Positions 32,271 to 43,712 of a stretch of 64,000 nucleotides of DNA are shown one piece after another (position 1 is the first letter of the stretch; every line of letters begins with the position of its first letter). The translations under genes were made by a program, and so were the position numbers. A model generated the notes under the pieces. It was not told the DNA's origin and did no database searches. It saw nothing but the letters and a program-made list of their open reading frames with translations. Where the stretch lies: positions 50,930,469-50,994,468 of the forward strand of contig CM076996.1 in the NCBI GenBank assembly GCA_039090855.1, given 5' to 3'. This stretch comes from Macrothele yani (Eukaryota > Arthropoda > Arachnida > Araneae > Macrothelidae).

Positions 32271-33609
32271 AATGTTCCCAGTGGCGGTTCGTGCTCCTGA
32301 GAGTGTACGTGCTGCGGCTTGTCGATTTACACGTGGTCTGCGACCCCGCCCCTACTACCACTTTCACTAAAGGCCTTAGGAATTGGGCAATGGGATCATC
32401 TTGATCATCGGAGAAAATACCCGAGGGCAGATTTTTGTAATTACATATAAATTAAAATGATTATTCATTTTGTTCACCTCTTTGGCGTTAATGGTTAAAT
32501 TTGCAATCGTATATTTGACAGAGTATTGCCTAATATTTTGCAGAATATACGGCTTGATTAATCTGCCGTGACTTCAGTTGTCTAGACAACATTATCAGAT
32601 CGTGATCATTGTGGAAAATAGCCGAGAACAAAATCAAAATTCTGTAAAAACAACGAAAGTTTATTTATTTACTCATTTATTGTTATTTTTATTTTCATTT
32701 ATTTATTTATTTTATAAAATAAGGTTTTATTCAGTTTCATATTTTTTTTAACACGAAACTTTTTTTACAGTGTGCTTCAATATACAATTCAGTCAATCAC
32801 TCTTGCAACTTTATTATTTGCTATTTTAATGCACTTTGAAGAGCTTAAATATGAATTAATTATATATGAATGAACGAAACTATTCAACGTATTGCACAAG
32901 TAAAAAGTTTATGAAATGCAAAAAAAAAAAAAAGAAAAAGAAAAACGTAGATAATAATTGCACGTGGATCAAGCTTTAGTTTCTGCCCCTCCCGAAAAAG
33001 ATTACGAAAACCACAAGATAGAGAACAAAAATTAGAAGTACAGATAGATTTTAACTGACTGACCAAGCAAACGTTATGAGAGCACAGAAACAAACAAACA
33101 ATCAGATAACTTTTCCCTCTGTTCTATTGGTCAACTGCCCTGCTCCTAGTTCCGATGGGGGAAAGAGGGGGATCGGGTGGGCTTTGGTTTCAACGCCGTT
33201 TGCTGCCGGTGATCTTATATCGTGCTGAGAGAAATACAGCACGCTGGAAACCATTCTGGCCGGTTTGACAAGAGGACCCCCAAGAGGGGTGTAGTGTAGG
33301 AGACAGGAATGACACGCTGTTGGTGCTGTGCTTCTTGGTTTGCAGCACGAAGGACCGAACGCATAGGCGGCAACATAACCACGCCATTATTTCCGTCAGA
33401 TTTCCGTGTGCTATCCGACACCACAGACCGAATGACGAACAGGAGCCTTGATTACGGCAGGTCTAAAAGTCAGATTTTGGGCTGGCAGCAAATCATATGC
33501 ATGTACTTTCAGACTTTCAGCTACAATAAACAACACGAATCTGAATTCAAATTTTTTTAGCGTGCTCCAGCACGGCAGCACGTAGTCACCGGCCGCCACT
33601 GTATGTACC
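32271..33609. mobile_element. hAT-like element, non-autonomous, 1.3 kb
   Basis: The ends CAGTGGCGGTTCGTG (32279) and CCGCCACTG (33601) form a terminal inverted repeat. Flanks AATGTTCC and TATGTACC agree at 6 of 8 positions. R1 copy A shows the site without the insertion. The ends resemble those of the coding hAT element at 43721-46525 (CAGTGGCGG and CAGTGGCGGCTCGTG), so both may have used the same transposase (inference). No transposase is seen inside. Confidence 0.87.
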
Positions 33610-33718
33610 TTTCCAATAGCTATGAATTTCTCACCAACTCCTCGTGGTAACAGACGGCGCTTCTGTCTCAATTGCTGTTCGTTGCCTCTGAAGCGAAGTT
33701 TGCCAGTCTATTCTCTCC

Positions 33719-33968
33719 AAGGTTTTACCTGCCGCCCCGGTGGCGCAGTGGTCTAAGGCGCTGGCCTCTGATCATTCGTCCGTAAGGGGTTCGGGTTCGA
33801 ATCCCGTCAGGCATGGATGTTGTGTTTGTCTTACGGCACTGGCTCTCTCCCTTCCCTGGAACCAGTGACCCTAAATTAGGGACGGGCGACTGCTTATTGC
33901 CCATTGAGTTGCTCAAGGTGGTCGTTAAACCTCCAATCAAAAAAAAAAAAAAAAAAAAAGGTTTTGCC
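33719..33968 (+). mobile_element. tRNA-SINE in R1 copy B
   Basis: Full-length copy (33731-33959) with A box and B box (TCGAATCCC, one base lost after it) and a long A tail. AAGGTTTT before it recurs after the A tail as AGGTTTTGCC, a short target duplication. Confidence 0.92.
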
Positions 33969-34087
33969 GTCACATGACTCTCCTCATAGGTCCCGCTACT
34001 CGCAATCTCCAAAGTAGCTTTGACCAATCGCGTGGCGTAAATGGCCTTAATCGCAATTCCGTACCTTCACTTGTGAAATACGCTACC

Positions 34088-34987
34088 GGAACGGCTTTAA
34101 TGCTTTTCATTACCTGCTACAAAGAAATTCGTACAGTCTTCACCCCTTCCACCTGAATACACACACACATACACAGATCTGACTAGTTATACCACTGGTG
34201 TAAGATAGAAGTGTTGGTAGAATGCCGCTTTCAACTTTTTGCTTGCACTGAATGCATTGTCTTAAATTGCTTTTCAGAATTCTGCATTTTTACTTACAAA
34301 AATAGTACTGTACTTGAATATTTTTTTAAAAGAAAATGTCGTTTTTGTTTGTTTAAAACAAATTTTAACTTCGTACCACGCAGACACAATATCTCCTTCC
34401 CCCTTGACACGGTGTATGATAGTCAGATGATACGACTCTGGAAACAAAAATCGCCAGTTAATGTCACTTGTCACTAGATAGCGCGACGAACGTATTGGCC
34501 GATGATTTGATACAACATATGCTTTCTTATGGGAGGAAGCGGCAGAAACATTCGTATTTTACGAATGCTAATTTGCTCGGAATTAAAAAAACAATAACCT
34601 GAAAAGCTTCGCAAAATGCACTTTTGTGCCTATCACATGGAACTCGTCAAATAAGCGTTATATATATATATATATATTTTTTGGCCACAGAGTGATTACT
34701 GTAACGTGAAGATTTGTGAGCAGACGATGCTGAGTTATTTACTGAAGCAACAGAGAATAGACCCTTTATCGTCCAAAAAATTGTACTTCTTGTAAAATGA
34801 GATGGTGCTGTACATTCGGAGGAACAATTTCAACAAGGGATATCTGTTTTTGCGTAAGTCATTGGATCATCGTTAACGGAAACTGCTAATTTTGAAAACT
34901 TACCGAAATTTTGGCAAAAAATAACTTTGATTAATCTTCAGTTCCAGAAATCATTTACTACTGATGTTTTCATTTAGTAATAAACAA
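34088..34987. other. No gene recognised; (TA)n tract
   Basis: AT-rich. CACACACACATACACA near 34150 and a (TA)n run at 34659-34678 are the only notable features. Confidence 0.5.
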
Positions 34988-34989
34988 TA

Positions 34990-36208
34990 CACTGAAGAGC
35001 AATTGCATTAAAGATACCTGTCTAGTAACGTGTAGCACAACCTTTCTCCTGATGACGGTGGCATTTCGTCTCGGCATGGACTCGACAAGACACTGGAAGC
35101 GTTGGGAAGTCATACGGATCAACGATCCCTGAACAAGCTCCCACACAGTTCACGAAGATTTGATGGAGGGAGTCAGAGCCTCGAACATCTCTCTCGATGG
35201 CATCCCAGATGTACTCGATGGAACTGAGGTCAGGTGACCTAGCTGGCCAAGTAAGCAAGGCCACGTCGGTGGAGTGTTCATCCTACCATTCGGATACAAT
35301 TCGGGAGCGATGGCACGGTGCATTGTCTTGTTGCAGGATGAGGTCCCCAGTGGGATGGTGAAGACGCACAAACGGGAGCAAATGGTCGTCCAGGATATCC
35401 CGGCAACCTTGACCTGTGAGAGACGATGTCACACTTACCAGGGGTCTCATTTCAGTCCACGTAAACAGTCCCCAGACGAGAATGCCGCCCCACCAGCTTG
35501 AAGAGTGCCCTGCTGGCAAGAAGGATCCATCGCTTCATGTGATTTGCGCCGTACTCGTATCATGCCATCCGCATGTACCAACGTGAATCTCGACTCATCA
35601 GTCCAAACAACATTTTTCCACATGTCTAGGGTCCAGTGGCGATGTTCCCTCGCCCATGCTAATCTTTGCACCCTGTGATGTGCGGTCAGCAGCGGTACCC
35701 TCGTGGGACGATGGCTTCTGTACCCCATAGCGAGGAGATGGTTCTGGATGGTGTGGCTGCTTACACGCTTTTGTGCGCCAGCATTAAATTGCCGAGTGAT
35801 TTCTTTCACTGTGGCCAGTCTATCCGCTGTTGCAATGCGAGCTAGCCGACGATGACCCCGCTCATCCACACGCTGTTGTCTACGGCAGTTGGCTCTTGCA
35901 GGGATAGTTTTACCGGATTCTATGTACTCATGGCGCACCCGTGACACAGTGGCTCGTGAAAATCCCAGTGCCTGCACGACTTCCGAGATGGAGTGACCCA
36001 TTCGTCGGGCCCCGACAATTTGCCCACGATCAAATGCGCTTAGATCCTTCGTCTTACCCATACTGTTTCCGACTCTTACTGATTCCCGTCGCATCACTCC
36101 CTATATTGTCGGATCGCTGCACACGTCACGTCGTTTCCGTTTACAGGGTCGCTCACAGCGCTACATTTGCATAACGCCAGCTGTCTCTAATTCAATTGCT
36201 CTTCAGTG
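34990..36208 (-). mobile_element. Tc1-type transposon Tc1-3
   Basis: Ends CACTGAAGAGCAATTG and its complement, with TA flanks (34988-34989, 36209-36210). Its terminal repeats and protein differ from Tc1-1/2, so it is a separate lineage. Confidence 0.9.
35022..36061 (-). pseudogene. Tc1-type transposase, frameshifted
   Basis: Starts MGKTKDLSAFDRGQIVGARR, then a helix-turn-helix region to about residue 110 and a GMIRVRRKSHE segment. The catalytic residues are still visible: WTDESRF, LQQDNAPCH and SPDLSSIEYIWD. Frame changes near 35480, 35280 and 35260 break it, so it cannot make an active transposase. Tc1 transposases catalyse cut-and-paste at TA sites. Confidence 0.9.
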
Positions 36209-36327
36209 TATATCTTACACATTTGTTACATTTTCGTACCTAATCATAATAATGAATAAGGCGCTCCCTCCATCTGTGCTGGCGATAACGGCAGAGAAAG
36301 TACATAGTGGCAAATGGCGTGCATATA

Positions 36328-37884
36328 CACTGGCGTGCAAAAAAAATGCAAAAATTAAGGACGAGACGGTTTTTCGAATGTAACGTCGTGCAGAAGTGCT
36401 CCACATCGACTCAAATCATACCATAAGATCCCCAAGATGTAAGAATATGGAACAAGTGAGCAACACCGTCCAAACAAAGAATCCAAAGGATACAAAGGCA
36501 CTTTATTGAAAAGGTAGCTTCGAGCACAACTGGACAGAAGACAGAAACGTCCATGTGACAGGCGGCTGCCAAGAAAAATCCAGTCTTTAGTAGGGGATAT
36601 GATCACCCCTGACTGTGTTGCAGGATTTACAACGTCTGTCCATGCTGAGGACGAGGTTGTCAAGGAGCTGTTGAGGCATCGCGGCCTATTCTTCTTGTAG
36701 CGCCAATCGCAGCTGCGGAATCGTTGCTGACGGCTGGTGACGTGCTGCCAAGCTTCTTCCGAGAACGTCCAACACGTGTTCGATTGATTTAGGTCCGGAG
36801 ACCTTGCAGGCCAATCCATGCGTTCAATATCTTCACTCTCCAACAGCTCTGCGACACCCACTGTACGATAAGGTGTAGCGCTGTCGTCCATGAAGAGGAA
36901 CTCAGGACCCACAGCACCTCTAAACAGACGCACGTGAAGCAGGAGAACCTCGGTACAATAGCGGACATCAGTGACTGAACCTCATTGGAAGATGTGGAGG
37001 TCCGTACGGCTACCAAACATGATACCGCCCCAAACGAGAACTCCGCCACCTCCAAACCGGTCTTTTTTGATGATGTTGGAGGTGTGATTGCGTGTTCCCT
37101 GCTCTCTCCAGATGTGTATACGTCCAGAATCGCTCGTCAGACTAAATCGGCTTTCATCCGTAAAGAGAACTCGACCCCATTGCTAATGTGTCCAGTTCTT
37201 GGGTTCCTGGCACCACAGAAACCGTCGTCTCCGATGTGCAGGAGTTAATGGCACACACCGTACTGGTCGTCGTGCAAATAGACCACCTTTGTGCAGCCTC
37301 CTGGCCACGGTAAAACACGATAACGGACGTCCAGTTGTCTATTGCATGTGCCTTGCGATTTTTCCCGCTGTCTGTCGTCTGTCTCTTGTGACCTGTAGGA
37401 CAATATACCTGTCGTCCGCCGCCGTGGTTGCTCGTGGACGACCACTGCTAAACTCTCGGACAGCTGTTCCTGTCGTTTGAAATGCTCTCCAAGCTCGTGA
37501 AACGATGCTGTGAACGATCCCGAACTCTACGGCCACACTAGTCTCACTTGGACCTTCTTCCAACTTCCCAATGACGCGACCTTGGGTAAAGTCATCCAGA
37601 TGTCGTCTACTGGATTGCTTGTTGGCCATATCACACAGTGGCAGCAACTCGACGTCGTTCAAACCGATGTACACCGTGCAATAGCTTTCACCGAATTGCT
37701 GAGCGTACACCGCCCGTGTGCTTTATACCCTTCCGACACCCCCTACGTCATGCTGCATATATGCGCATGCCCTACCGAACCGGACCCTAGTGCATCTCCT
37801 GAGTGGTCTTTCTGTCCGTTCTGCCTGCTCGTTCCGCTGTTATGCTAATTTCTCCTCTTCGTCCTTAATTTTTGCACACCAGTG
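36328..37884 (-). mobile_element. Tc1-type transposon Tc1-4
   Basis: Ends CACTGGCGTGCAAAAA and the complement of CACTGGTGTGCAAAAATTAA, with TA flanks (36326-36327 and 37885-37886). It lies 119 bases from Tc1-3. Confidence 0.9.
36587..37629 (-). pseudogene. Tc1-type transposase related to Tc1-1, frameshifted
   Basis: Starts MANKQSSRRHLDDFTQGRVI, clearly related to the Tc1-1 protein, and ends in GDHIPY. FMDDSAT (second catalytic aspartate) is present, and the SPDLN motif is followed by a frameshift, so the catalytic glutamate is out of frame. Other frame changes lie near 37340 and 37240. The terminal repeats differ from Tc1-1, so this is a sister lineage. Confidence 0.88.
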
Positions 37885-37886
37885 TA

Positions 37887-38640
37887 GTATGATGAACATA
37901 TTTGATATCAAGGGATAAAATTTGTGATCCTACATTTAAACAATGATTGCTGCTCTTGACGTAAAATTTTTCTATATTGTAAACTGTGGAAAAATGCATC
38001 ACATCCTAATGCTTGCCGCCATTTTCCCAACTCCGTTGGTGTTACATATTAAGCCTTAATCAGACACACGAACTTACCTTTAAGCAGTAACGAACTCCAT
38101 TCGAGAACATAAACTTTTATTTCATAACAACAATCATTCTACCGCCACATAACAACTCCGCTGTTACCATACATACCTCCTTGCCACAACCCCAACGTCC
38201 TTAGTAAATCGTTATTATGCTACAGTTGGGTCAATAAAGGTTGATACAAGTTCTTTATATGCTGCATAACCTGTCCGATCACCTATAGTTCGGTACAAAA
38301 CATTTTCACCCATACCTAAAACAGAACTGAAAGATTCTAGTCCGACATTTATATACACTATAAATTTATCTCCCGTTAAGTAAAAACAGAGTTGACGTAC
38401 TTTATCTTCTATATAGAAACTTCATATTTTCTGGAACTCCATACAATATAATTACACAAAGTAATAAATAAAAAATACTCAAAATAAATACCGATTTGGC
38501 ATTGATGAAATTATAAACACCATATAATCCTATGATGGTTGACGTCAATGATCGGCCCACAACTCTCCTGATCGCGCCCTGGCGAGCTGTGACATTAATA
38601 GTCCGTTTTTCAAACTGTTGACAGCAGGGAGAGTCGGGTC
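37887..38640. other. No recognised feature
   Basis: AT-rich sequence between Tc1-4 and the AACATCGC satellite. No domain is seen in the short frames. Confidence 0.5.
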
Positions 38641-38645
38641 TACGA

Positions 38646-38925
38646 CATAACATCGCAGGTCAAAACATCGCACGACATATGATCGCCGACATAACATCAC
38701 AGGTCAAAACATCGCGGTACCAGAACATCGCGGTAGTAAAACATCGCAGGTCAAAACATCGCGGCACCATAACATCGCAGGTCAAAACATCACGGCACCA
38801 TAACATCTCAGGTCAAAACATCGCGGCGCCATAACATCGCAGGTCAAAACATCGCTGCACCATAACATCGCAGGTCAAAATATCGCAAGTCATAACATCG
38901 CAGGTCATAACATCGCAGTAATCTC
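38646..38925 (+). repeat. AACATCGC satellite array
   Basis: About 17 units of 15-16 bases, alternating between forms such as CATAACATCGCAGGT and CAAAACATCGCGGCAC, making a 31-bp higher-order period in the middle. The same motif in reverse orientation occurs at 62436-62555. There are no non-repeat spacers, so it is not a CRISPR array. Confidence 0.95.
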
Positions 38926-39117
38926 TAAATAAATTGCTTTAGATGGATTTTGATGAATTGCCAAAAAAACCATATTTAAGGGGTGGGGGACTTCATAGAA
39001 ATTGATGTCCCGATTAAATTTTGGTGGAAATCGGGGTTCCCCTTCCCGCTTTTCTGACAGTATTTTTCTGTGAAGCTGATAAACTGTCGTAGCTATCTAT
39101 CAACACGAAAATATATA

Positions 39118-40554
39118 CACTGGCGGAAAGTGAAAAAAGAACACCAAGAAGAAGACGTCTGATACCAACGAAATTTATACAGCATAATAACGGAATACAG
39201 AGGATAACGTGGTCAAAACATTATGGCAAAATACAGCTGTATTTGCTGGTAAACTGAAAAATAACATTTCCATGTAACATGGTTAGTACGAGGTTGAACC
39301 GCCATGAACTGCGTCACACTGTGCAATTCTGGTATGGAGTCTGTCGTACAGATGTTGGATGTAAGTTTGGGGTATTGAGTTCCAAGTATCCTCAACCTGG
39401 ACGCGTAAATCGGGGATGGTAGTGGCTGGCCGTGGAGACCAGATAAGTCGTTGTCCCATAAAATCCCACACGTGCTCAATGGGGGACAAATCCGGTGAAC
39501 GTGCAGGCCATGGAAGTTGTCTCACACCCTGAAGTGCATGTTGCATTGTATGTGCCGTGTGTGGGCATGCGTTATCTTGCTAGAAAACACCACGATGGAC
39601 CGACCTTACAAATGGCACAACAACGGGCTGAATGATGTTGTTGATGTAGGAGGTGCTGTTTAACCTACCGGGTACAAACACTAGTTGTGTACGGGAGTGA
39701 TAGCTGATAGCTGATCGCTCTCCATACCAGGAGACCAGGTGTAGGCCCTGTATGTCGCTGGCGGATACCAAAAGGGTGGAGACGCTCCCCTGTGCGTCTG
39801 CGAACACGCATACGGCCATCGGACGCTCCCAAGCAGAATCTGCTTTCATCGCTGAACACGACAGATCGCCATTGCGTTCTCCAGTGCAGACGTTGGCGAC
39901 ATCACTGCAGTCGTTCCTGACGGTGGGCTGGAGTCAGAGGTACAGATGCCAGAGGCACACGTGCACGTAGTCCTGCATCCAGTAGACGGTTGCGGATTGT
40001 TCGCACAGTCACCTTAGGTGCCACGGCAGCTCGGATTTGCGTCGCAGTGGATGTTCTGCTTGACAACGCCGCTCTTCTTATGCGTCGATCGGTCCGCTCA
40101 TCAGTCCGTCTGTGACTCCCGGTTCCACGTCTTCTCGTGTGGGAATTTTCCTCGGACCATCTACGCCACCATCGTACCACCACCGATACTTCCCGTCCAA
40201 TTCGCTCAGCAATACGATGATACGACAACCCGGCCTCGCGGAGTCCGACTAGACGACCTCACTCAAAGTCCGACAACTGGTGAAATCGTACACGTCTTCC
40301 ATGTCCAGGCATTGCAGCTTCTTCAGGGTTTTCGTACGTGTCCGTACGCCGATGACTGATTACATTCACTTCGCCGTACTTCTTAAATACCACCGACGAT
40401 AATTTGCATATTATGCCGTGCTGTGGCGATAGCGCTCATCGGTTGGTCCCGAAACTAACATCACACCTACGTAAACTCGACCCATTAACATATGTAAATT
40501 TCATGATCGTCCGCCAATTTCTTCTTGGTGTTCTTTTTTCACTTTCCGGCAGTG
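39118..40554 (-). mobile_element. Tc1-type transposon Tc1-5
   Basis: Terminal inverted repeats of at least 30 bases: CACTGGCGGAAAGTGAAAAA at the left and its near complement at the right, with TA flanks (39116-39117 and 40555-40556). A third Tc1 lineage in this neighbourhood by its protein and ends. Confidence 0.92.
39283..40312 (-). pseudogene. Tc1-type transposase with stops and frameshifts
   Basis: Begins MPGHGRRVRF; after LSDFE a TGA interrupts the helix-turn-helix region, and another TGA stands where LQWC would be expected (about 39903). FSDESRF (first aspartate) and SPDLSPIEHVWDFMG (glutamate) are visible; the frame changes between them, near 39660 and 39560. Both stops are TGA and could come from single C-to-T or G-to-A changes of CGA and TGG (inference). 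Confidence 0.9.
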
Positions 40555-40774
40555 TAATTTAAAATTTCAACAAATATATTAAAAATAAGCACACCTATAA
40601 CAAAGTGATACCTCATGTGGGTGGGCCCTGGTTTCTGGGTCACAATTCTGAGTGCGCCATTTCAAGAATTCGCCCTTCCAAATCTACATCTGATTCCCGA
40701 TCATGGGAGTCTCATAAACCTTCTAGAATCTCTATAGAAAACAAAATAGGAAAATGTGAGTGTTTCCGTAAGCA

Positions 40775-41060
40775 AATTGTTCGACCACTGCTAAATGACC
40801 TAGAGATCTGAAAATTAGTATGTTGATAGGTCTTAACGTACGTATACCTAGAAAAGTCCAAAATTTAAAAAAATCAAAATAGCGGCTTTGGAACATTGTG
40901 CGCTTGAACTTTTCGCGAATTGTTCGACCACTTCTAAATGAACCAGAGATCTGAAAATTGGCATGCTGAGAAGTCAAGGTCCTGATACCCAGGAAAGTCA
41001 GGAAAATGAAAATCAAAATTGCGACTTTGGAATATTGTCTGCTTGAATTTTGCTGTCACT
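40775..41060. repeat. Two-copy tandem duplication, 143-bp period
   Basis: AATTGTTCGACCACTGCTAA at 40775 recurs with slight change at 40918. The unit also holds GAGATCTGAAAATT and GACTTTGGAA-type blocks. Diverged, non-coding. Confidence 0.88.
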
Positions 41061-41394
41061 TCTACTACTACAAAACTCCGAAAACCAAAAAATTCAAAAG
41101 TGAGGCTTAGCTTTACCGTTCAAAATTCTGATAGGTTTAAAATAAATATATATCAATCTTTGAAATGCTGTAAAAATTTCAAGAAATTTTGATTTCAAAT
41201 TAAGGACTGCCAAAACTTTCTCCATTTTACGTCAAACCATATGCATTGACGTGACGAACCCTGTTCTAAATCATGAAACAATTACGGATCTTAAATTACT
41301 TTGCTGTCCCTTAATTACTTTCCTCTTTCTCTAATTATATGTTCAAAAATGATTTCATTAATTTACCGTTCGGAGAGCGGGTATAACTGCTAGT

Positions 41395-41545
41395 ATGTAA
41401 GGGTCATACAAAAGTAATGAGACTGATTTTACGTGGGGCAGAAGTGCAACGCAATAAAGTAACTTACAATTAAACACTTTCGAAGTGTCTTCCTCTACCT
41501 GAATGCATCGGTCCCACCTTTTTATCTACTTCCGGTAGGTGTGTT
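41395..41545 (-). mobile_element. Mariner-type relic, 3' end
   Basis: On the minus strand the sequence encodes WDRCIQVEEDT, typical of the C-terminus of mariner-related transposases, followed by an end containing AATCAGTCTCATTACTTTTG, a mariner-like terminus. Nothing upstream is recognisable, so it is a short relic. Confidence 0.6.
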
Positions 41546-42311
41546 CCAGTGATGTAGTTCCAAATAAAAAAGTGCTCTAGCGCTGAACGGATTAGGAAAC
41601 CTCAACAACGGCAAGATAACCTCAGATTTTTCAAAAACCCTGTAAAAAGCGATATTTTATTCTAATTATTTTGTAATTTTTATTAAATTTTCATTATTAA
41701 TTACTTTTATCAATTTATATTAGAATTGCATAATAATTTTGGCAATTTTAAATAAAAGAAAGACTTACGTGTGAGCAATATGCTGACAATAATAAATTTT
41801 TACTTAAATACCGCTCTGTCGTTCTATACATACTTCATTATGAATAATACATATTCCAAATGTTTTTGTGAATAATACATATTCCAAATGTTTTTGTGAA
41901 TAATACATATTCCAAATCTTTTGTGGATAATACATATTAATCACACTGAACAAATGCAACTAACATAGTTACATCAACTCACTGTGACTAATGCACAGTT
42001 TTTCCTATTATGAGGTGGATGCAGGATATGTCTTTTGTGTTGCCATAAAGAAGCAGAGAGAGAGAGAGCTCAGAGGATATTGTTATTAGAGCCTATATGG
42101 AGCAGTTTAGTAGAAATACCCTTCAGTACCGTTGTGTTCTCTCGGGAGAATGCAATCTTAACCCCACGGAGTATCCACCACCTATAACTTTATTTTGACT
42201 CTCGTCAAGAAGAAAGGAGTTCACATTGCTTTTGTACTCTCGAAACCTTATAATCAGTAAGATCCCTGCTGCGTGATCAGACTATATCGTTTCAGCCATA
42301 CAGTATTTTTT
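41546..42311. other. No gene; contains a 30-bp tandem repeat
   Basis: AT-rich sequence. GAATAATACATATTCCAAAT recurs four times between about 41843 and 41940 at roughly 29-31-bp spacing. A short AG tract lies near 42056-42068. Confidence 0.6.
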
Positions 42312-42510
42312 TCCTTTATCACCACGAGCAACTCGTAGAGCTATAAGCAGTCGCCCGTCCCTAATTTCGCGCCACTGGTTCGGGTAAAGGACAGATCTAG
42401 CTTCTTTGGCCAAGCGCATCACCCATACCTCTTCCTGGACTTGAACCAGGCCCAGGCTACAGGAAATAGTCAGAGACCAGCGCCTCAGACAACTCGACCA
42501 CCGGGGCGAG
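42312..42510 (-). mobile_element. tRNA-SINE, strongly diverged
   Basis: CACGAGCAACTCG, CTATAAGCAGTCGCCCGTCC and CCACTGGTTC are followed by a poorly matching middle and the head complement GACCACCGGGGCG. It is the oldest-looking copy in the window. Confidence 0.8.
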
Positions 42511-42556
42511 CATCTCTGTCGTATAAACAATTGTGTGTGAGTCTGGAGGAATTAGA

Positions 42557-42629
42557 GGCCGCTGTGGTGCAGTGGAAGCATATCCGGCGCGTAACTGGAA
42601 GACCCTGGGTTTGATTCCGGTGGCGGCCA
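42557..42629 (+). other. tRNA-like sequence, 73 nt (pseudo-tRNA or SINE head)
   Basis: A 7-bp acceptor stem can be drawn (GGCCGCT with GGCGGCC, one G-T pair), a D stem GTGC/GCAT with loop AGTGGAA, and an anticodon stem TCCGG/CTGGA with a 7-base loop CGCGTAA. Position 33 is G instead of T, and the T stem (CTGGG against CCGGT) does not pair well, so a working tRNA is unlikely. The next base begins a repeat also found in tandem at 20748-20930. Confidence 0.65.
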
Positions 42630-42631
42630 AT

Positions 42632-42700
42632 GAGAATTTTTCCGTGACTTACTTATAAACGTAGAAAGAGCGATGACCTCTGTTTGAGGTATAAACATTT
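42632..42700 (+). repeat. Repeat related to the 20748-20930 tandem unit
   Basis: GAGAATTTTTCCGTGACTTA and the following block ending GAGCGATGACCTCTGTTTGA match the third unit of the tandem array. Its position right after a tRNA-like head suggests a second SINE family (inference). Confidence 0.75.
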
Positions 42701-43074
42701 TATTAAGAAAGGAGTACGTTAGTATACAGAACACAGATTTCCCTATTTTTGCATGCACGACCATCAATGAAACCATCCTTTGCCTAGCTTCTCTTACCAT
42801 CTAAAAACGAAAAGTGCCTTAGCGCCGCTAAGGCGCGCTAAGCCTCTTCTACATCACTGGTGTGTTCGGAGCCCTTCCTAGACATGTAGTTAAGGATACC
42901 CATTACAGCCTTGTTCAGCTCAGTGTTTGATGTAAACCGATCCCCACGAAGTTGTTTCTTTATTTCAAGGAATAGGTGGAAGTCGCACGGCGCCATGTTC
43001 GGTGAATAAGGAGAGTGCATTACCATTTCGATGCCCAGATCTTGGATAACCTGCTGGATAAGCTAAGCATGATG

Positions 43075-43341
43075 TGAAGGTAAAAAAAAAAATCTAGCAG
43101 CCCTGGTGGCACAGTGGTCTAAGGCGCTGGCCTCTGATCATTCGTCCGTAAAGGGGCCGGGTTCGAATCCCGGTCAGGCATGGATGTTGTGTTTGTCTTA
43201 CGGCACTGGCTCTCTCCCTTCCCTGGAACCAGTGAACCTAAATTAGGGACGGGCGACTGCTTATAGCCCATTGAGTTGCTCACGGTGGTCGTTAAACCTC
43301 CAATCAAAAAAAAAAAAAAAAAAAAAAGAAGGCAAAATCTA
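43075..43341 (+). mobile_element. tRNA-SINE inside the mariner relic
   Basis: Full-length copy (43097-43327). GAAGG plus an A-run plus ATCTA flanks both sides (about 43075-43096 and 43328-43341), with the A-run longer on the left. Confidence 0.92.
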
Positions 43342-43712
43342 ACCAGTCTGTACCTATTTAGGTCGCTTTGTGTATTTTTTTCCTCAGAGGACTTTTAAAA
43401 ATTCCGAAATAACATGCACCAATAACTGCTTTTCCTTGCAGAACAGCAAGATCATACACAATTCCCTTTATGTTGAAGGGAATATATCTTCTCTGTACTT
43501 GTATGAACTTTGCTTTCTTGGATCGAAGACTCTGTGGGTGTTTCCATTCGGTATACTCTGTTGTTTTGTTTCTGGATCGAAATGATGAAAAACGTTTTCA
43601 CTACATGTGACGACTCGATCCAAATAGTGTGGCTCACGTCGTACCTCACACTTCCATTGACAAGTGATAACAAGATTTGCCTTGTGTTCATCCGTTAGCA
43701 AGTGGGAAATCC

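Larger units (their letters stand above)
32025..34087 (+). repeat. Dispersed repeat R1, copy B (interrupted)
   Basis: Three segments (32025-32270, 33610-33718, 33960-34087) line up with R1 copy A (1-365) and, inverted, with copy C (4849-4965). A hAT-like element and a SINE separate them. The distal module after 33960 is joined to the rest only here. No coding region is visible. Confidence 0.82.

Noticed and set aside
33120..33560. Small gene inside the hAT-like element (frames on both strands)
   Set aside because: Frames of 65-86 residues overlap on both strands, with no recognisable domain and no conserved start; likely chance.
38646..38925. CRISPR-like array
   Set aside because: The units are contiguous 15-16-mers without unique spacers, there is no leader or cas gene, and the context is animal DNA. 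It is a satellite.
42557..42629. Functional tRNA (anticodon CGT)
   Set aside because: The acceptor, D and anticodon stems pair, but base 33 is not T and the T stem fails. A repeat starts right after it.
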